A stretch of 64,000 nucleotides of DNA from Odontocerum albicorne (Eukaryota > Arthropoda > Insecta > Trichoptera > Odontoceridae): positions 28,818,043 through 28,882,042 of the forward strand of contig OX463849.1 in assembly GCA_949825065.1 (NCBI GenBank), in the 5' to 3' direction. Each line of letters opens with the position of its first letter. Positions within the stretch are counted from its first letter, which is position 1. Of the stretch, positions 20,450 to 30,420 are shown one piece after another. Both the position numbers and the translations under genes were made by a program. The notes beneath the pieces are model-generated. The model searched no databases. It was not told the DNA's origin and saw only the letters and a list, made by a program, of their open reading frames with translations.

Positions 20450-20899
20450 TAAGGGATCTTCCTCTGACGCGTCGTCTCACCACGCGTTTAGGCTTCTAGA
20501 AAATAGCCTCTGACGACTCCTCTCCATCCATATCTGCTCTGTAGTCCTGTTACATATTTCACTTGGTGAGTCTAATGCATTGGGACTTATCCGTTTACGT
20601 ATCGTTTTTCTACATTTCCAGTGACCACAAGCTTTTCAAACTATCTCCGTGGCCATGAGCAATGTGCTCAAAAAATTATAGGACTCGTCGTGGGCATTTA
20701 TTCGACAATCTCTCGGTGACTTTCAGTTCTTCGAGAATGGAGGCATTAGTTCGCCTCCGTGGAATTTGTAATATCCTTTTCCAGCAACACGTTTCAAATC
20801 TATTCCGCTTCTCTCGCTTGTTCTCAGAGTCTACGTCTCCGCGCCATACATAAATATTGCGAAGGCAAGAAACTTAACTCGACGCATTTTCATCGTGAT

Positions 20900-21770
20900 A
20901 TATTTTTTATTATTCAATTCAAAGGACAATTTTATGTGCCCGAACGAATCATGTATATCCCTTTCTTTGTATACAGTGCATGTAAAAAGGTGTTTATGAG
21001 GCCTTAACTGAAAAGCAGTTGTTTCAGCGGGAATCAAATCCGATCATAAATAAATAATCTTATATTTAATTTGAGTTATATAAATCAATTGCAATGACTT
21101 ACAAAATAATTAGTGACAACAAATTTGCGACTTTGCTTCATCCATAAATTGGTTGCATGCTTGTTGTTGCCACCCTTAAAATCACTTGCAAATGTGTATC
21201 AGTTAATCTTGATCTTGATATTGATTATTGAGAAAGTTTGTTCGTACATACATTTGAACTAGATATCACAAGTATTTTGTAGCAAAATACAGATTACTCA
21301 ATGTGTAACCAACTATAGTTGTACTAAAATATTATTTCAAATAATTTTATCTATTGAAAACTACAGAGAACTGTTTTCATATTCAAGGAAAGCTAAAAAA
21401 AATATTATAAATCCACATACAGATGTCATTACACGCGTTTATTATTTTTGGCGCTTTTGCAGAGATAGGCCAGTTAATTTTTTTTATAGGCAATCCACCC
21501 AAACTAGGATGATTTGTGACATCTAATTCAAGTCATTATGCAATTATACGAGTCGATAAAATACTCGTAAAACAATTTTTTTCAATGACAATTAATTGAG
21601 AATTTACTAATAAAAAAACTTCTCGAGTTTCCATACACAATACTAGAGATATAACAAAATATTCATTTTATACCAAAATAATAAGAACGATGAACATGTA
21701 TTATAGTAGGAATTTGGTTACTAGGTTACTCTTATGTGGTTTATACCGTGTGACATTACGCTGTATACCT
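20900..21770. other. AT-rich spacer
   Basis: No gene. 21480-21565 (taggcaatccacccaaac, gatgatttgtgacatc) is repeated at 48835-48905 and is a fragment of a dispersed family of unknown type. Confidence 0.5.
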
Positions 21771-21774
21771 TACA

Positions 21775-21855
21775 CGGGCCACAAAAGTGGAAATCGAGGG
21801 TCGGATCTGGTCTCCGGCTGTAGTTTGGCCATGCCTGGTCTAGCCACTGAAACTA
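21775..21855 (+). mobile_element. hAT-like element end
   Basis: 'ggctgtagtttggccatgcc' followed by tggtctag has the wording typical of hAT non-autonomous termini (pyrimidine-rich 'tttggccatgcctg'). The partner end was not found. Confidence 0.4.
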
Positions 21856-22010
21856 AAATGTCCGGTGCAAATTTGATGTTAATTTTTTTGCCTTTTGTTG
21901 CAGCTACTCAATCAAGTGAACAACCCATCATCTCATCTTTTGACTGATTGCTTTCAATTGTTTCTGATTGATTTATATTTAGTTTTGATAACACACGTGT
22001 TTTTTTCAAA

Positions 22011-22292
22011 GTGAACCAACTCCAACTTATAACTGACAAAACAGGTCTCGATGCAGTTGAGGAATTTGATCGTTTTTTTAATGACTTTTTAAAGCAAACA
22101 TCGGAAGATCTACAAAGGTTTTTTTGTAGTTCATCATCCCACGGTAAGTTTTCTGCGGTTATCTTACCAAATATGTTTTTTTCTAAACATATGCAGATAC
22201 TGAAAAGTCCCAATCTATTGGACGCATCCGCTACTCATATTCTTATACTCAACTTATTCAAATTTTCATTTTACTTTTTAATATTTCAATAA
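22011..22292 (+). other. Unassigned open frame of 93 codons
   Basis: The frame begins MNQLQLITDKTGLDAVEEFD and continues RFFNDFLKQTSEDLQRFF, a rather acidic, helix-prone stretch, followed by lower-complexity sequence that is part of the L2-like 3' region (from about 22130). Only the first 40 residues look protein-like. The reverse strand over the same bases is also open. I do not recognise it; an exon or an element coding fragment are possible. Confidence 0.25.
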
Positions 22293-22385
22293 TAGGGTTC
22301 GATTTTCTAATTGAAACGCCCTTGAGGAGAGTCTGCTCTCTAAACGGCGCTATATAAATTGTCCTTTTATTATGATTATTCTTAT
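22130..22385 (+). mobile_element. L2/CR1-like LINE 3' region
   Basis: Matches 50420-50660 in order: 'gttttctgcggttatcttac', caaatatgtttttt, catatgcag, and further on 'gcccttgaggagagtctgct' with 'ctctaaacggcgctatataa' and a TTATTA-type tail. Shorter copies at 5715-5790 and 23540-23640. Confidence 0.65.
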
Positions 22386-22589
22386 GGTATTAGAAAAACG
22401 TGAATACTCGTATATGTATTCGAGAAATTATCGCCGAACTAAATAAATAATTATTTTATTTAGAGAAAATTCTTTATTTATTTCTTAAATCTTAAAAAAT
22501 ACTTTTGTTTCACTTTGTGATATACTCGTGCATATACTATAACATATGATATGTTATGTTTCACTTCAGGAAATATATATATTAGACAT

Positions 22590-22680
22590 AATTTAGTTCA
22601 TCTTTACCTGACAAGGAAGACGGAGGTCTTTGAAACCGGTAGTGAACTCAAATAAAACAGTGGTGAATAAAAAATATTTT
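22590..22680 (+). mobile_element. Penelope-like terminal motif, variant family
   Basis: Has the same layout as the Penelope terminal block at 12838 but different wording: a small stem 'aagacggaggtctt', then tgaaaccggtagtgaac and 'aataaaacagtggtgaataa'. The shared gaaaccggtag and the hairpin before it suggest a related element family. Confidence 0.5.
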
Positions 22681-22699
22681 TTTTATTTATTTTATTAAA

Positions 22700-23315
22700 A
22701 TCTTCTTCTACTTCCTCCTCTTGGTCTAGGTCGCATGACCTGTTTGTGACGGGGGCTGTCCAGTAATGATGACGTCCAACTGTCCTTCCATCTTTTCGGC
22801 AGCCTTCCTGGTAGTCTCCTGCTGCTAGGGTTTTCAGTCTTAGTGATTCTTGCTAGTCATATATCCTCCACGCGGTCCACATGATCCCTCCAGAAGCGCC
22901 TTCTGTTTCTTCCCCACCTCCCTATGTCTTCAACACCACATACAGACCTTATCATCTCATTTCTGATCCGATGTCTAAGATATCTGCCTGCGATGGAGCG
23001 TAGGGTTCTCATTTCCGCCACTCTGAGAAAGTTTTATGTCCTGTTGGTATCGGCTCTCACTTCTATCCCATATGTCATGATGGGGCGGACGCATGTTTTA
23101 TATATCCTGACCTTACTTTCGGTTAGCATGTTTATTTCTCCAGATAGTGTCCCGCAGGCAGCCAGCCAAAGCTGTCGCTTTATTAGTTTGTGCTCGTACT
23201 TCACTGTATAGGTCACTGTTGCTGGAGATCTCTACACCTAGGTAAGTGAATCGCATGACTTGCTCGATGGGTACGTGCTCGATGGGTACGTCATCGATGA
23301 TCAGTTTGCATCTAA
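22700..23315 (-). pseudogene. RTE-D LINE C-terminus
   Basis: Minus-strand frames read CKLIIDDVPIEHVPIEQVMR, FTYLGVEISSNSDLYSEVRA, then KVRIYKTCVRPIMTYGIEVR, ADTNRTKNFLRVAEMRTL and RHRIRNEMIRSVCGVEDI. This is the region after the palm domain of an RTE-like LINE. The VPIEH/VPIEQ doublet is a 12-bp tandem duplication of cgatgggtacgt(g/c). A second copy is at 63180-63625. Frameshifts near 22860 and 23035 break it. Confidence 0.8.
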
Positions 23316-23539
23316 GTGGCTTAAAATAATCTTCAATACTTTTTTAAAAAATAAGATTATTCGTGTGTTGCATGACGATTTGAATAAGATCGCAATCCAC
23401 ATACGTGTATTTATTTATTTTCTATTAACAAGTGTGCTTGCTCAGAGGACATAACGATTTCGAGTGATCATGCTGATATCTCTGGCAAATGTTTGTCATT
23501 TCCATCGCGACTGCAAATCGGATCTTATTTCGCATTATT

Positions 23540-23640
23540 TTTAATCTTTTAATAATAGTAGGTACGATTCTCTAATTAGAGCTCCCTTTAGAACAGTTTG
23601 CACTCTAAACGGCGCTTTATAAATTGACTGTTGGTTATTA
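23540..23640 (+). mobile_element. L2/CR1-like LINE 3' end
   Basis: Carries 'cagtttgcactctaaacggc', gctttataaattgactg and a TTATTATTATTA tail, like 22310-22385. Confidence 0.6.
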
Positions 23641-23889
23641 TTATTATTATGGCGTGTTAGTAGTCTAACCGAATGATCGCTCATTAGAGTTTCATATTAA
23701 TAAATTGAAACTCTCAGATCAGATTCCTACTTGACTTGAGCTTGCTTACGTGAAGTTCATAACGATCAACTAATTGTCAAAAAAACTGCAGGCCGACAAC
23801 CTAACAACCTGACTTGACGTACCGTAAAAAAAGTACGTATTCTCTATTGTCCATTTTCACAGACTTCTTAAAGGTAGATCTTTAGCAAC

Positions 23890-24310
23890 ATCAAGAAGGA
23901 ATTATTTTTTTATTAGATTTACGACGCAACATTGTCTTTTACATAACATGAAAACAATAGCACACAAGACAAGTTAACTAAAATACTTAATAAATTATTG
24001 ACATACATACTTTATCTTAAACTAACATAAATATACAATAAAATTTAAGTAGTAATTGTTTGAATTAATTTTATATGATATTTATGACGTATAAATAAAT
24101 ATAGGTTTATTGATAGCAACATACGTGTAGTACTATATGTGCATATTTCAATATTATACATTCCAAAATAACATAAATATCTCAAGATAAATAGCAGAAA
24201 ATACATTTAAAAGAGAAGGTATGAAAAGGTCTGGGATCATCTCATAACATCCCCCAGCTAAGATACATCCCACCAATATAGGACGAGCCAAGCCGGGAGG
24301 ACAGCAGATG
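23890..24310 (-). repeat. Dispersed LINE-like 3' segment
   Basis: Two conserved blocks: 'aacattgtcttttacataac' with 'acaagacaagttaactaaaa' (also 41465-41545 and, inverted, 63755-63830), and 'aggtctgggatcatctcata' with 'agatacatcccaccaatata' (also 63860-63940 and, inverted, 26829-26905). The same two blocks lie about 40-60 bp apart at 63.7-63.9 kb but 250 bp apart here. Probably the 3' part of one LINE family with no coding sequence left. Confidence 0.5.
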
Positions 24311-24589
24311 TGTTTCATTCCAAACCCTTAGTATGTATATTTAAGTTCGATATACGAGTATAATTTGTATGCATATTACAAAGCATTATCGAAATTTTGT
24401 CAAGTAGATTTATGTTACAGTGAAATATATGTTTTAGAAATTATAGGGAAAAAACTTGTATGATTTAATTGTTCTATCAATGTTTTTTGATTTATTAATT
24501 AAGTAATATATAACACAAACATTTGTCAAGGGTTATATCTATATAAAAAAATATATCATAAGAACAAATCCATTTTTTTATTTATTTTA

Positions 24590-24735
24590 CACATGACAAG
24601 AAATATACATAATTTGCGAAAGAACAACAGGTAATTTAATTTGGACACACAATTTTAATGGATCTGGGTTTGTTGCCTTTCATTTGTCGTGTCCCCAGTA
24701 AACTAGGCTTTTGTCTGTATCTCACTGAGGACGTA
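24590..24735 (+). mobile_element. CR1-like LINE 3' end
   Basis: Sense copy of the block ggatctgggtttgttgcctt, tcatttgtcgtgtccccagt, aaactaggcttttgtctgta, ending with a TATATTATA-rich tail. Flanking 24736-25090 is AT-rich without features. Confidence 0.75.
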
Positions 24736-25094
24736 TATATTATATATTATAACTATTAAATAACTGTATTTTAATTTAATTTATAATAATCTTAATATTT
24801 AATTTCTTAGAAATAATTAATACTTACATACTAACTTCTTAACAATTGTTACAACTAATTATTTAGCACGTGCATGTCCACTCGTTCAGGCTACTTGCAT
24901 TTCTTCACATTCACTCAGACCTTGGTCCTTCATGCTAATACTGTACTTGTCAGGCAACATATGATGCTTCGAAAGCCTGTCAATGCATTAATCGAAGCTT
25001 TTTAATAAGAAATCTGATATTATTCTAACGAGCATTACTATCAAACTAAATATTTTTTGGAAACAGAAAAAGACAAATTTTATTAACCGAGAAT

Positions 25095-25203
25095 CCAGCC
25101 TTGCTTTAAAACATTAGATCAATGTCTAATGTTTTAAAGTAAGGCTGGAACGACTCAACGAATAGGTCTGTAACAACCTTCGTGACCTATTCGTTGAGTC
25201 GTT
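25095..25203. repeat. Two abutting perfect or near-perfect hairpins
   Basis: First hairpin: arms 25095-25118 and 25125-25148, 24 bp with one mismatch, 6-base loop. Second hairpin: arms 25149-25168 and 25184-25203, 20 bp perfect, 15-base loop. There is no gap between them. The arms are unrelated in sequence. The short loops and perfect stems suggest recent foldback formation or a structured RNA. Confidence 0.95.
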
Positions 25204-25734
25204 CATCTTTTACATCGAATTTCCGGGTTCGATTACAGATTGCACCCATAATAAAATAAACAGTTCCAGTTCAGTGCTTTTAAACTTGGCACCTTTCGTT
25301 CTATCGGTTCCAGTCTGTCAATATCCATCATTCTATTGTGTAGCGTGCAGCCAGCTGACGTCACTTCTCCCTTCCACCTACACCGACCACACTGCAGTCA
25401 CTCTTCTGAAGATAATCGCTCCATCACACTGCAGACATTGTCTCTTTTCTTCAACTTGACAGACTTGTCACTCTTCAAGATCACCGGAACGAATTAGGTA
25501 AATCACTTCTCGTTAAAATCATTCCAAAATAAAAATGATGGATTTGCTTATCGAAGTATGAAAAACAACGCTTGAAGATTTTGGCGATCTCCATAGTCTA
25601 GTTGAAAGAACGTTTGACTACCGATGGAACCTTAAAAAAAACTAAAGGGTTCCAGTTTGATTTTTCCATCGAAGCTTTTTTATATACACACATTTCTCGG
25701 AATATCTATTGAAGTTATCAGTAAATAATTCAAT
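25204..25734. other. Unassigned stretch
   Basis: A B-box-like 'ccgggttcgattacagattg' at 25225-25244 may be a SINE relic. The 61-codon frame at 25274-25459 has no recognisable domain. Confidence 0.35.
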
Positions 25735-26125
25735 AAGTCAATAGATAGTGGATACTAGAGACCTTTTGCCGAGGATTTGTGTGGATATTGTATGTATTTT
25801 AGTGGAAACTAGAGACCTTTTGTATGGATTTTAGTATGGATTGTATGGATTTGTATGGATTTAAGTGGATACTAGATATACATTGTATGGATTTGTGTGC
25901 ATTGTATGGGTACATTGTATGGATTTTAGTGGATACTATAGACCCTTTGTGTGGATTTTAGTATGGATTTGTATGGATTTTAGTGGATACTAGATATACA
26001 TTGTATGGATTTGAGTGGATTGTATGGATTTTAGTGGATACTAGACATACATTGTATGGATTTGTGTGGATTGTATGGATACATTGTATGGATTTTAGTG
26101 AATACTAGAGACCTTTTGCCGACGG
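25735..26125. repeat. Irregular satellite of 'ttgtatggattt' and 'agtggatactag' words
   Basis: Composed of repeated words: attgtatggatttgtatgg, ttttagtggatactag, agagaccttttg. Higher-order units of about 75-130 bp are visible but irregular. Both edges carry 'actagagaccttttgccga', which gives the array matching ends (25757 and 26102). Confidence 0.9.
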
Positions 26126-26139
26126 AGCCGACTAAATAC

Positions 26140-26625
26140 TGTAAAAGTGCATGCACTGAGAAGAATATATAAGGGTACACGGTAATAATGTATGACAGAA
26201 TACAGAATTAAATGATAAGGGATGATTATGTTCTTAAGGCTTATGTATTAAGAAAGATGAAGGAGGTGTTTTTGACACGTGAAATAGGGATGAATGAAAA
26301 CTAAAGGCTGATGTGTTGAGTAAAATGAAGAAGAGCAATCTGAGATGGTTTGGGCATGTAGCACGAATGAACAAAGATATACTAAGAAAACAAATATACA
26401 GTGCAAGTGTGAATGGAAGAAGTGTTCTTCGAGAAATACCAATTAAAGTAGAGTTGGATTAAATTAATGATATTTTCAAAGAAAGAAATGTAAGAAGCCA
26501 GATAAATCGTAGGATTTATATGAGACGGTGTATGGGTGTGGAAGAGGCGAAATATATGTGTTATAGGAAAGTCTGGCACTCTATTTTCTTTGCCCACCCC
26601 GACAGAAAAACCCTGTAGTGGTATG
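26140..26625 (+). pseudogene. RTE-B LINE C-terminus and 3' end
   Basis: Coding blocks in sense: 'gtatgacagaatacagaatt' (RIQN), 'ctgagatggtttgggcatgt' (LRWFGHV), 'gaaagaaatgtaagaagcca' (ERNVRSQ), 'tttgcccaccccgacagaaa' and the end 'ccctgtagtggtatgtttgt'. An internal partial duplication of about 60 bp is visible (cttaaggcttatgtattaag and actaaaggctgatgtgttga). Confidence 0.75.
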
Positions 26626-26824
26626 TTTGTACGAATACTCGTATGTATCATTTTCCTTTTTGATTTAATTTTAATAAAATTTGAACACCGTTCAACTTTT
26701 TGTTCTTTTTTTAGCTGACAGTTAATCTGAGGTGATATTTGTGGGTTTACTTTTTTATTTTTCCTGCCGTTTATTATTATTTTTTAAATTTACGTGGATA
26801 AGGGTGTGGACTAAAAAACATCTG

Positions 26825-26910
26825 ATGTCCTGGCGGTCGGGTTTCCCATATATTGGTGGGGTGTATCTCGGCCAGGGAGGTGTTATGAGAGAGATGAGCA
26901 CAGCCTTTTT
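26825..26910 (+). repeat. Dispersed LINE-like 3' segment, opposite orientation
   Basis: Reverse complement of the 24230-24300 and 63860-63940 block: 'tcgggtttcccatatattgg', tggggtgtatctcggccagg. It lies inside a 151-codon open frame (26732-27187) that is otherwise a chance fusion of repeats. Confidence 0.6.
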
Positions 26911-27009
26911 GATAGATTCTTTCTTAAATGTATTTTCTACTATTTATCTTGAGATATGTGTGCAATTTTGGAATCCCTCTCTGTGTAACAGGAGAAATCC
27001 GTGCAAAGT

Positions 27010-27190
27010 GGATAAAAAAATATATATATTGTTGGGGGAAATTCAGACCAGAATACGAGGAAGTGTCTACTGGTTGAAAGACTTACGAGAGTGGTTTCAC
27101 TATGGTACCATATATTTATTCAGAGCTACTATCACAAAGATCAACATAGCCATGGTGATCGCCAACTTCCGAAGATATGAAATTTAAAGA
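27010..27190 (+). pseudogene. RTE-E-like LINE extreme C-terminus
   Basis: The frame contains LLGEIQTRIRGSVYWLKDLR, EWFHYGTIYLFRATITKINI and AMVIANFRR, which is the pattern of a common insect LINE C-terminus ('..RRSWLKNLREWFG..LFRAA..KVKIAMMIANLRR'). A downstream 'agaagaatcaac' may be the remains of an AAG-type tail. Not a host gene. Confidence 0.65.
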
Positions 27191-27564
27191 AGAATCAACA
27201 AAGGACGACATCAAATGAATATTATTATACTGTTTTTAGCCCCCTCAATTGATGTTATCTTTAAGATGGTGATTGGTGATGTGAGTTGAGTGCATCTCAC
27301 GACAACCTGCTCTAGCGCACTGCAAACCGGATTTCACAACGGCCGTTTATTTGACAATAATGGTTATGTAAAATGTTGGAAATGTTATCTCATGACGTCT
27401 TCATTTCTCTCAAATGCCAAGTCCTCGTTTCATGCAGTGTATTACCATTAAATATTCCATTATTACGTGGGCCTTGGTGCTTATTGAAGAAAAGGCATCA
27501 TAAAGAGAACTTAAGATTTCACAGAATTGAAAAGAAATATTAAGTCTGTATTACACTTTCGTTG
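27191..27564. other. Unassigned stretch
   Basis: No repeat match or coding domain seen. Confidence 0.45.
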
Positions 27565-27760
27565 AATATTTTATATTCTGGCGGGCTTATTGCCACGTGG
27601 TAATCTTCCAACCAACCAAAAATATGTTCAAGATACCTAAAGTGAAAACCAGAATTATAACGTTTTTATAAAAATCTGTTTTGCAACAGAATCGAACCCG
27701 CAAGCCACGGGCTGAAAGACATGCGTATTACTAACTAGGCTAATAAAGAGTATTTCTAAC
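27565..27760 (-). mobile_element. SINE-A copy
   Basis: Minus-strand copy in the order tail (ggcgggcttattgccacgtg, gtaatcttccaaccaacc), body (taaagtgaaaaccagaatta), and head (gaatcgaacccgcaagccac, tactaactaggc). Its tail reads ggcgggctt, closer to the LINE-J tail than to other SINE-A tails. Confidence 0.75.
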
Positions 27761-27837
27761 ATACAGTGTTTTTTATAATCATTATCATCTAGATTTAGAG
27801 TACACGTGTTACTTATTATTCCACTAATTACATCAAT

Positions 27838-28003
27838 TCCCGCTACACGTGTTTCTACATCTTACAAGGCTCTCTTCAAACGGAATGGAATGGACGGGCG
27901 GAAGGATCCCGGTTTGTTATGAGAGCAACTCTGATCTCATAAGAAACCCGAATTATTCTGAATGAAGAAAGTCTCAATATAGGAGGTAGAAACACGTGCA
28001 GGG
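27838..28003. mobile_element. Foldback element with imperfect 40-bp arms
   Basis: The left arm cccgctacacgtgtttctac and the right arm gtagaaacacgtgcaggggg are inverted repeats; the core of 13 bp (cacgtgtttctac) is perfect and similarity continues inward to about 40 bp. A second inverted pair lies in the centre (ggtttgttatgag and ctcataagaaacc). No coding capacity. Confidence 0.65.
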
Positions 28004-28126
28004 GGATTAATATAAAGTAACTTGAATAATATTTTTTTTTGCAGACCTTTACTTTTGTGATTTTTATACATCCAGTATTTTCTTGATGCATAAATAATAT
28101 TTTTAGATAATTTTATTGCTTATGTA

Positions 28127-28560
28127 TTGGGTGTTAACATAAGTTGTGTCCGTTTTTTTCCAATTTAAAAATGAGCACCAAAAGTAAAACAAAATGGTAA
28201 ATGTTATGCGTCATTCGAAAGAAAATTTTCTGCTCTACAATATATTGTGTTTGCTTTTACGTTACATATATTATTTTATTTGATTACAAGCCTTCAAAAT
28301 GGAATGGCGAGTAGACGAAAGTGAGCATTTTCGATACCTCCTTCTGTTCGCGTTCAATCGAGGGAATAAAGCTGCCAAAGCTGCTCGCAATATTTGCGAA
28401 GTGTACGGTGAAGATGCTATGAATGAGAGGACAGCTCGTCGATGGTTTTTGCGTTTCAAAAACGGTAATTTTGAACTGAGACATGGTGCGTTCCGAACGA
28501 CCACTGGACTTCGATGAAGACCGCTTAAATCATATTATTCATGAAGATCCCCTTCAAACC
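28127..28560 (+). pseudogene. mariner transposase N-terminal fragment
   Basis: The frame from 28299 gives MEWRVDESEHFRYLLLFAFN, RGNKAAKAARNICEVYGEDA, MNERTARRWFLRFKNGNFEL, the N-terminal helix-turn-helix DNA-binding domain of mariner transposases. After a frameshift near 28490 it continues as RPLDFDEDRLNHIIHEDPLQ and then stops at a junction near 28560. The catalytic domain is absent. 'ttgggtgttaacataagttg' at 28127 could be the 5' terminal repeat. It is a different mariner lineage from the intact one at 54260 (little identity in this domain). Confidence 0.85.
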
Positions 28561-28599
28561 ATAATATTCTGTTATGCATACTTCTGACTTAACATTCTC

Positions 28600-28880
28600 T
28601 CTAAATTTGGTTCATTTGATCTAGCCACAATTTCTTTCCTCGGTCTATCTCTTCCACGGACATCTTGCACTCCTGACTTGTATACTCACTCAGTCATTCT
28701 TCCATCATTCATTCTCCCCTCATGTCTAAACCTCCTTTCTTCATCTTACTTAAAAACTCAATTTTGTCGATGCATTTATTTCTGATGTTTTCATTTCGCT
28801 TTCTTTCATACATTGATATTTCCCTATTTTATTCTTAGTGCACGCATCTCCACCGCATTTATCTTACTTATATTCTTCTT
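28600..28880 (-). pseudogene. RTE-C LINE C-terminal fragment
   Basis: Reverse complement of the RTE-C coding blocks: 'cttcatcttacttaaaaact', 'catttatttctgatgttttc', 'cgctttctttcatacattga'. Matches 41600-41700 and 48540-48680. Confidence 0.7.
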
Positions 28881-29821
28881 CTGCTTATTATTATTATTTT
28901 TCTCTATTGCAATATCTTTTTAATCAGAGAGTCATAAGGTACAAGCAAAAAAAAACAACTTTACAATATTTTATTTATTTTCCTATTCAATTAGTTATAA
29001 ATGAACTCGCCGACTTAGCAAGGAATAAACCGGTTTATTGGGTTGATTGAAAATTTGAGCATGTTTTTGCTAACACAAATCAGAGACTTAGATCCTGAGA
29101 TAAAATTAATTAAGTTTGATCGGATACAAAACATTGATTAGAATCAACATAACATTAAATTCAATATCGGCTTCCCTGATAGCTAATACAATATCAACAG
29201 CAGCGAAATATAGTAGTAATTAAAATGCACTCTGAAAATTGTTGAAAAAACAGCCTCTTTTTACGTCAATACTTGCACACAACCTTCCTTCGCGTGTTTT
29301 TATATTAGACCATACCTGAGTAAATATTTTAGCCGAATGGCCAATTCAGAGTTTAAATATAACATAAGAACAAGCCACAAAATAAAATAAGATTTTTTTG
29401 TATACGCAATCAATTTCGCAATTAATAAAAAGACTATACAGCCAAAATCAAAAAGTGTGAATGCGGAGGCTAGATTGATAGTGCATTGGTAAGTATGGCG
29501 TATATTTATAAAGAAATTCATGATTCAATACAGACGGCTGTGCGTCACACACGGTTACACTGATCGATTGCGGACCATATTAAAACATGTCGCCCGTCCA
29601 TATGTGGCCCGCGGACCGTAACTTTCGAAGGGCTGCATTAGACAGATATGTAATAGTTTTGATACTTAAAGGTTTGATACAAAATCATTGATAATCTTGC
29701 CCAAGATCCTAGAAGAAATAATCAATAGATCTTTATTTATTGACCTTTAAGAAAATAAAATACAAAAGATTATTTCCGTTGTCATTTACATACGTTGGAA
29801 TATTACATACGTTGGAATATA
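28881..29821. other. AT-rich spacer with an hAT-like fragment
   Basis: Mostly featureless. 29565-29640 (atgtggcccgcggaccgtaa) has the wording of an hAT non-autonomous terminus. 'acatacgttggaatat' is duplicated in tandem at 29788-29820. Confidence 0.45.
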
Positions 29822-30420
29822 TACAGGAATGAAACACGTTATTTTATTGACTAGAAATTAAGAATTTCTGTCGCTTCTTAAAGCATGCCAAGGACGGAGC
29901 GAGTCTAACATTGGTTTGTAACTGATTCCAGAGTCTCACTGCATGGACAGTAAAAGACGACGTAAAACAAGAAGAGCGGTGAACTGGAAAGGCCAATAAA
30001 CAATATCTGTTTGAGCGTAGCGCAAGTCCATTATCGGAAAGGCGCTGAAATTTTTCGGCGAGATAAGAGAGGACAGCGGAATAGTTAAGGATAGTATACA
30101 ATAGAGATAGTATGTGAATTTGACGCCTATAGTATTTCTCACGTTCAACCAGTTCAGTGCTTTCTGGTACGAAGTGATATGATCGTACTTTCTCAGCTTA
30201 AAAATAAAACTTAAGACAATTATTTTGAAGATGCTGTAATTTGTCCAGCTGTTCCTCTATAATATCCAAATAACAGATGTCCGCATAGTCCAAAATCGGA
30301 AAGAGTAAATATAGCACGAGTAAAATTTTTGTTTTAGTAGGCAGGAATCTTTGAGAACACTTTAGGGAATGAAGGCTGAAGAAGAGCCTTCGGCTTACCT
30401 CATTTATTTGATCTCGCTAA
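29822..30420 (-). pseudogene. LINE-J reverse transcriptase C-terminus
   Basis: Minus-strand frames contain LNYADI-type wording near 30280, HILSLLYTILNYSAVLSYLA (30110-30050), then RSNRYCLLAFPVHRSSCFTS, SFTVHAVRLWNQLQTNVRLA and FKKRQKFLISSQ with a stop at about 29844. The 'FTVxAxRLWNxLP' block is typical of jockey/CR1 C-termini. One frameshift near 30130. The 3' UTR is truncated soon after the stop. Confidence 0.8.

Larger units (their letters stand above)
19641..20895 (-). pseudogene. RTE-G LINE C-terminus, split by a Harbinger-like element
   Basis: Minus-strand LINE remnant. From higher to lower coordinates: MYGAETWTLRTSER (near 20850), a frame with NASILEELKVTERLSNKCPR, EHIAHGHGDSLKSLVVTGNV, and then RQRKIPY at about 20455. 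The next 660 bp is an inserted element. After it the frame resumes at 19791 as AWTDRVITINNCFSNCGVQ, GRMERSRQWLS. The order and wording match RTE-type C-termini (YG.E.W, ILEELK, WTDR, R.W). Several stops. Confidence 0.7.

Noticed and set aside
26732..27187. Open frame of 151 codons as a novel gene
   Set aside because: Its middle is the reverse of a dispersed repeat (24230-24300, 63860-63940) and its end is a LINE C-terminus (WLKDLREWF..MVIANFRR). It is a chance fusion.
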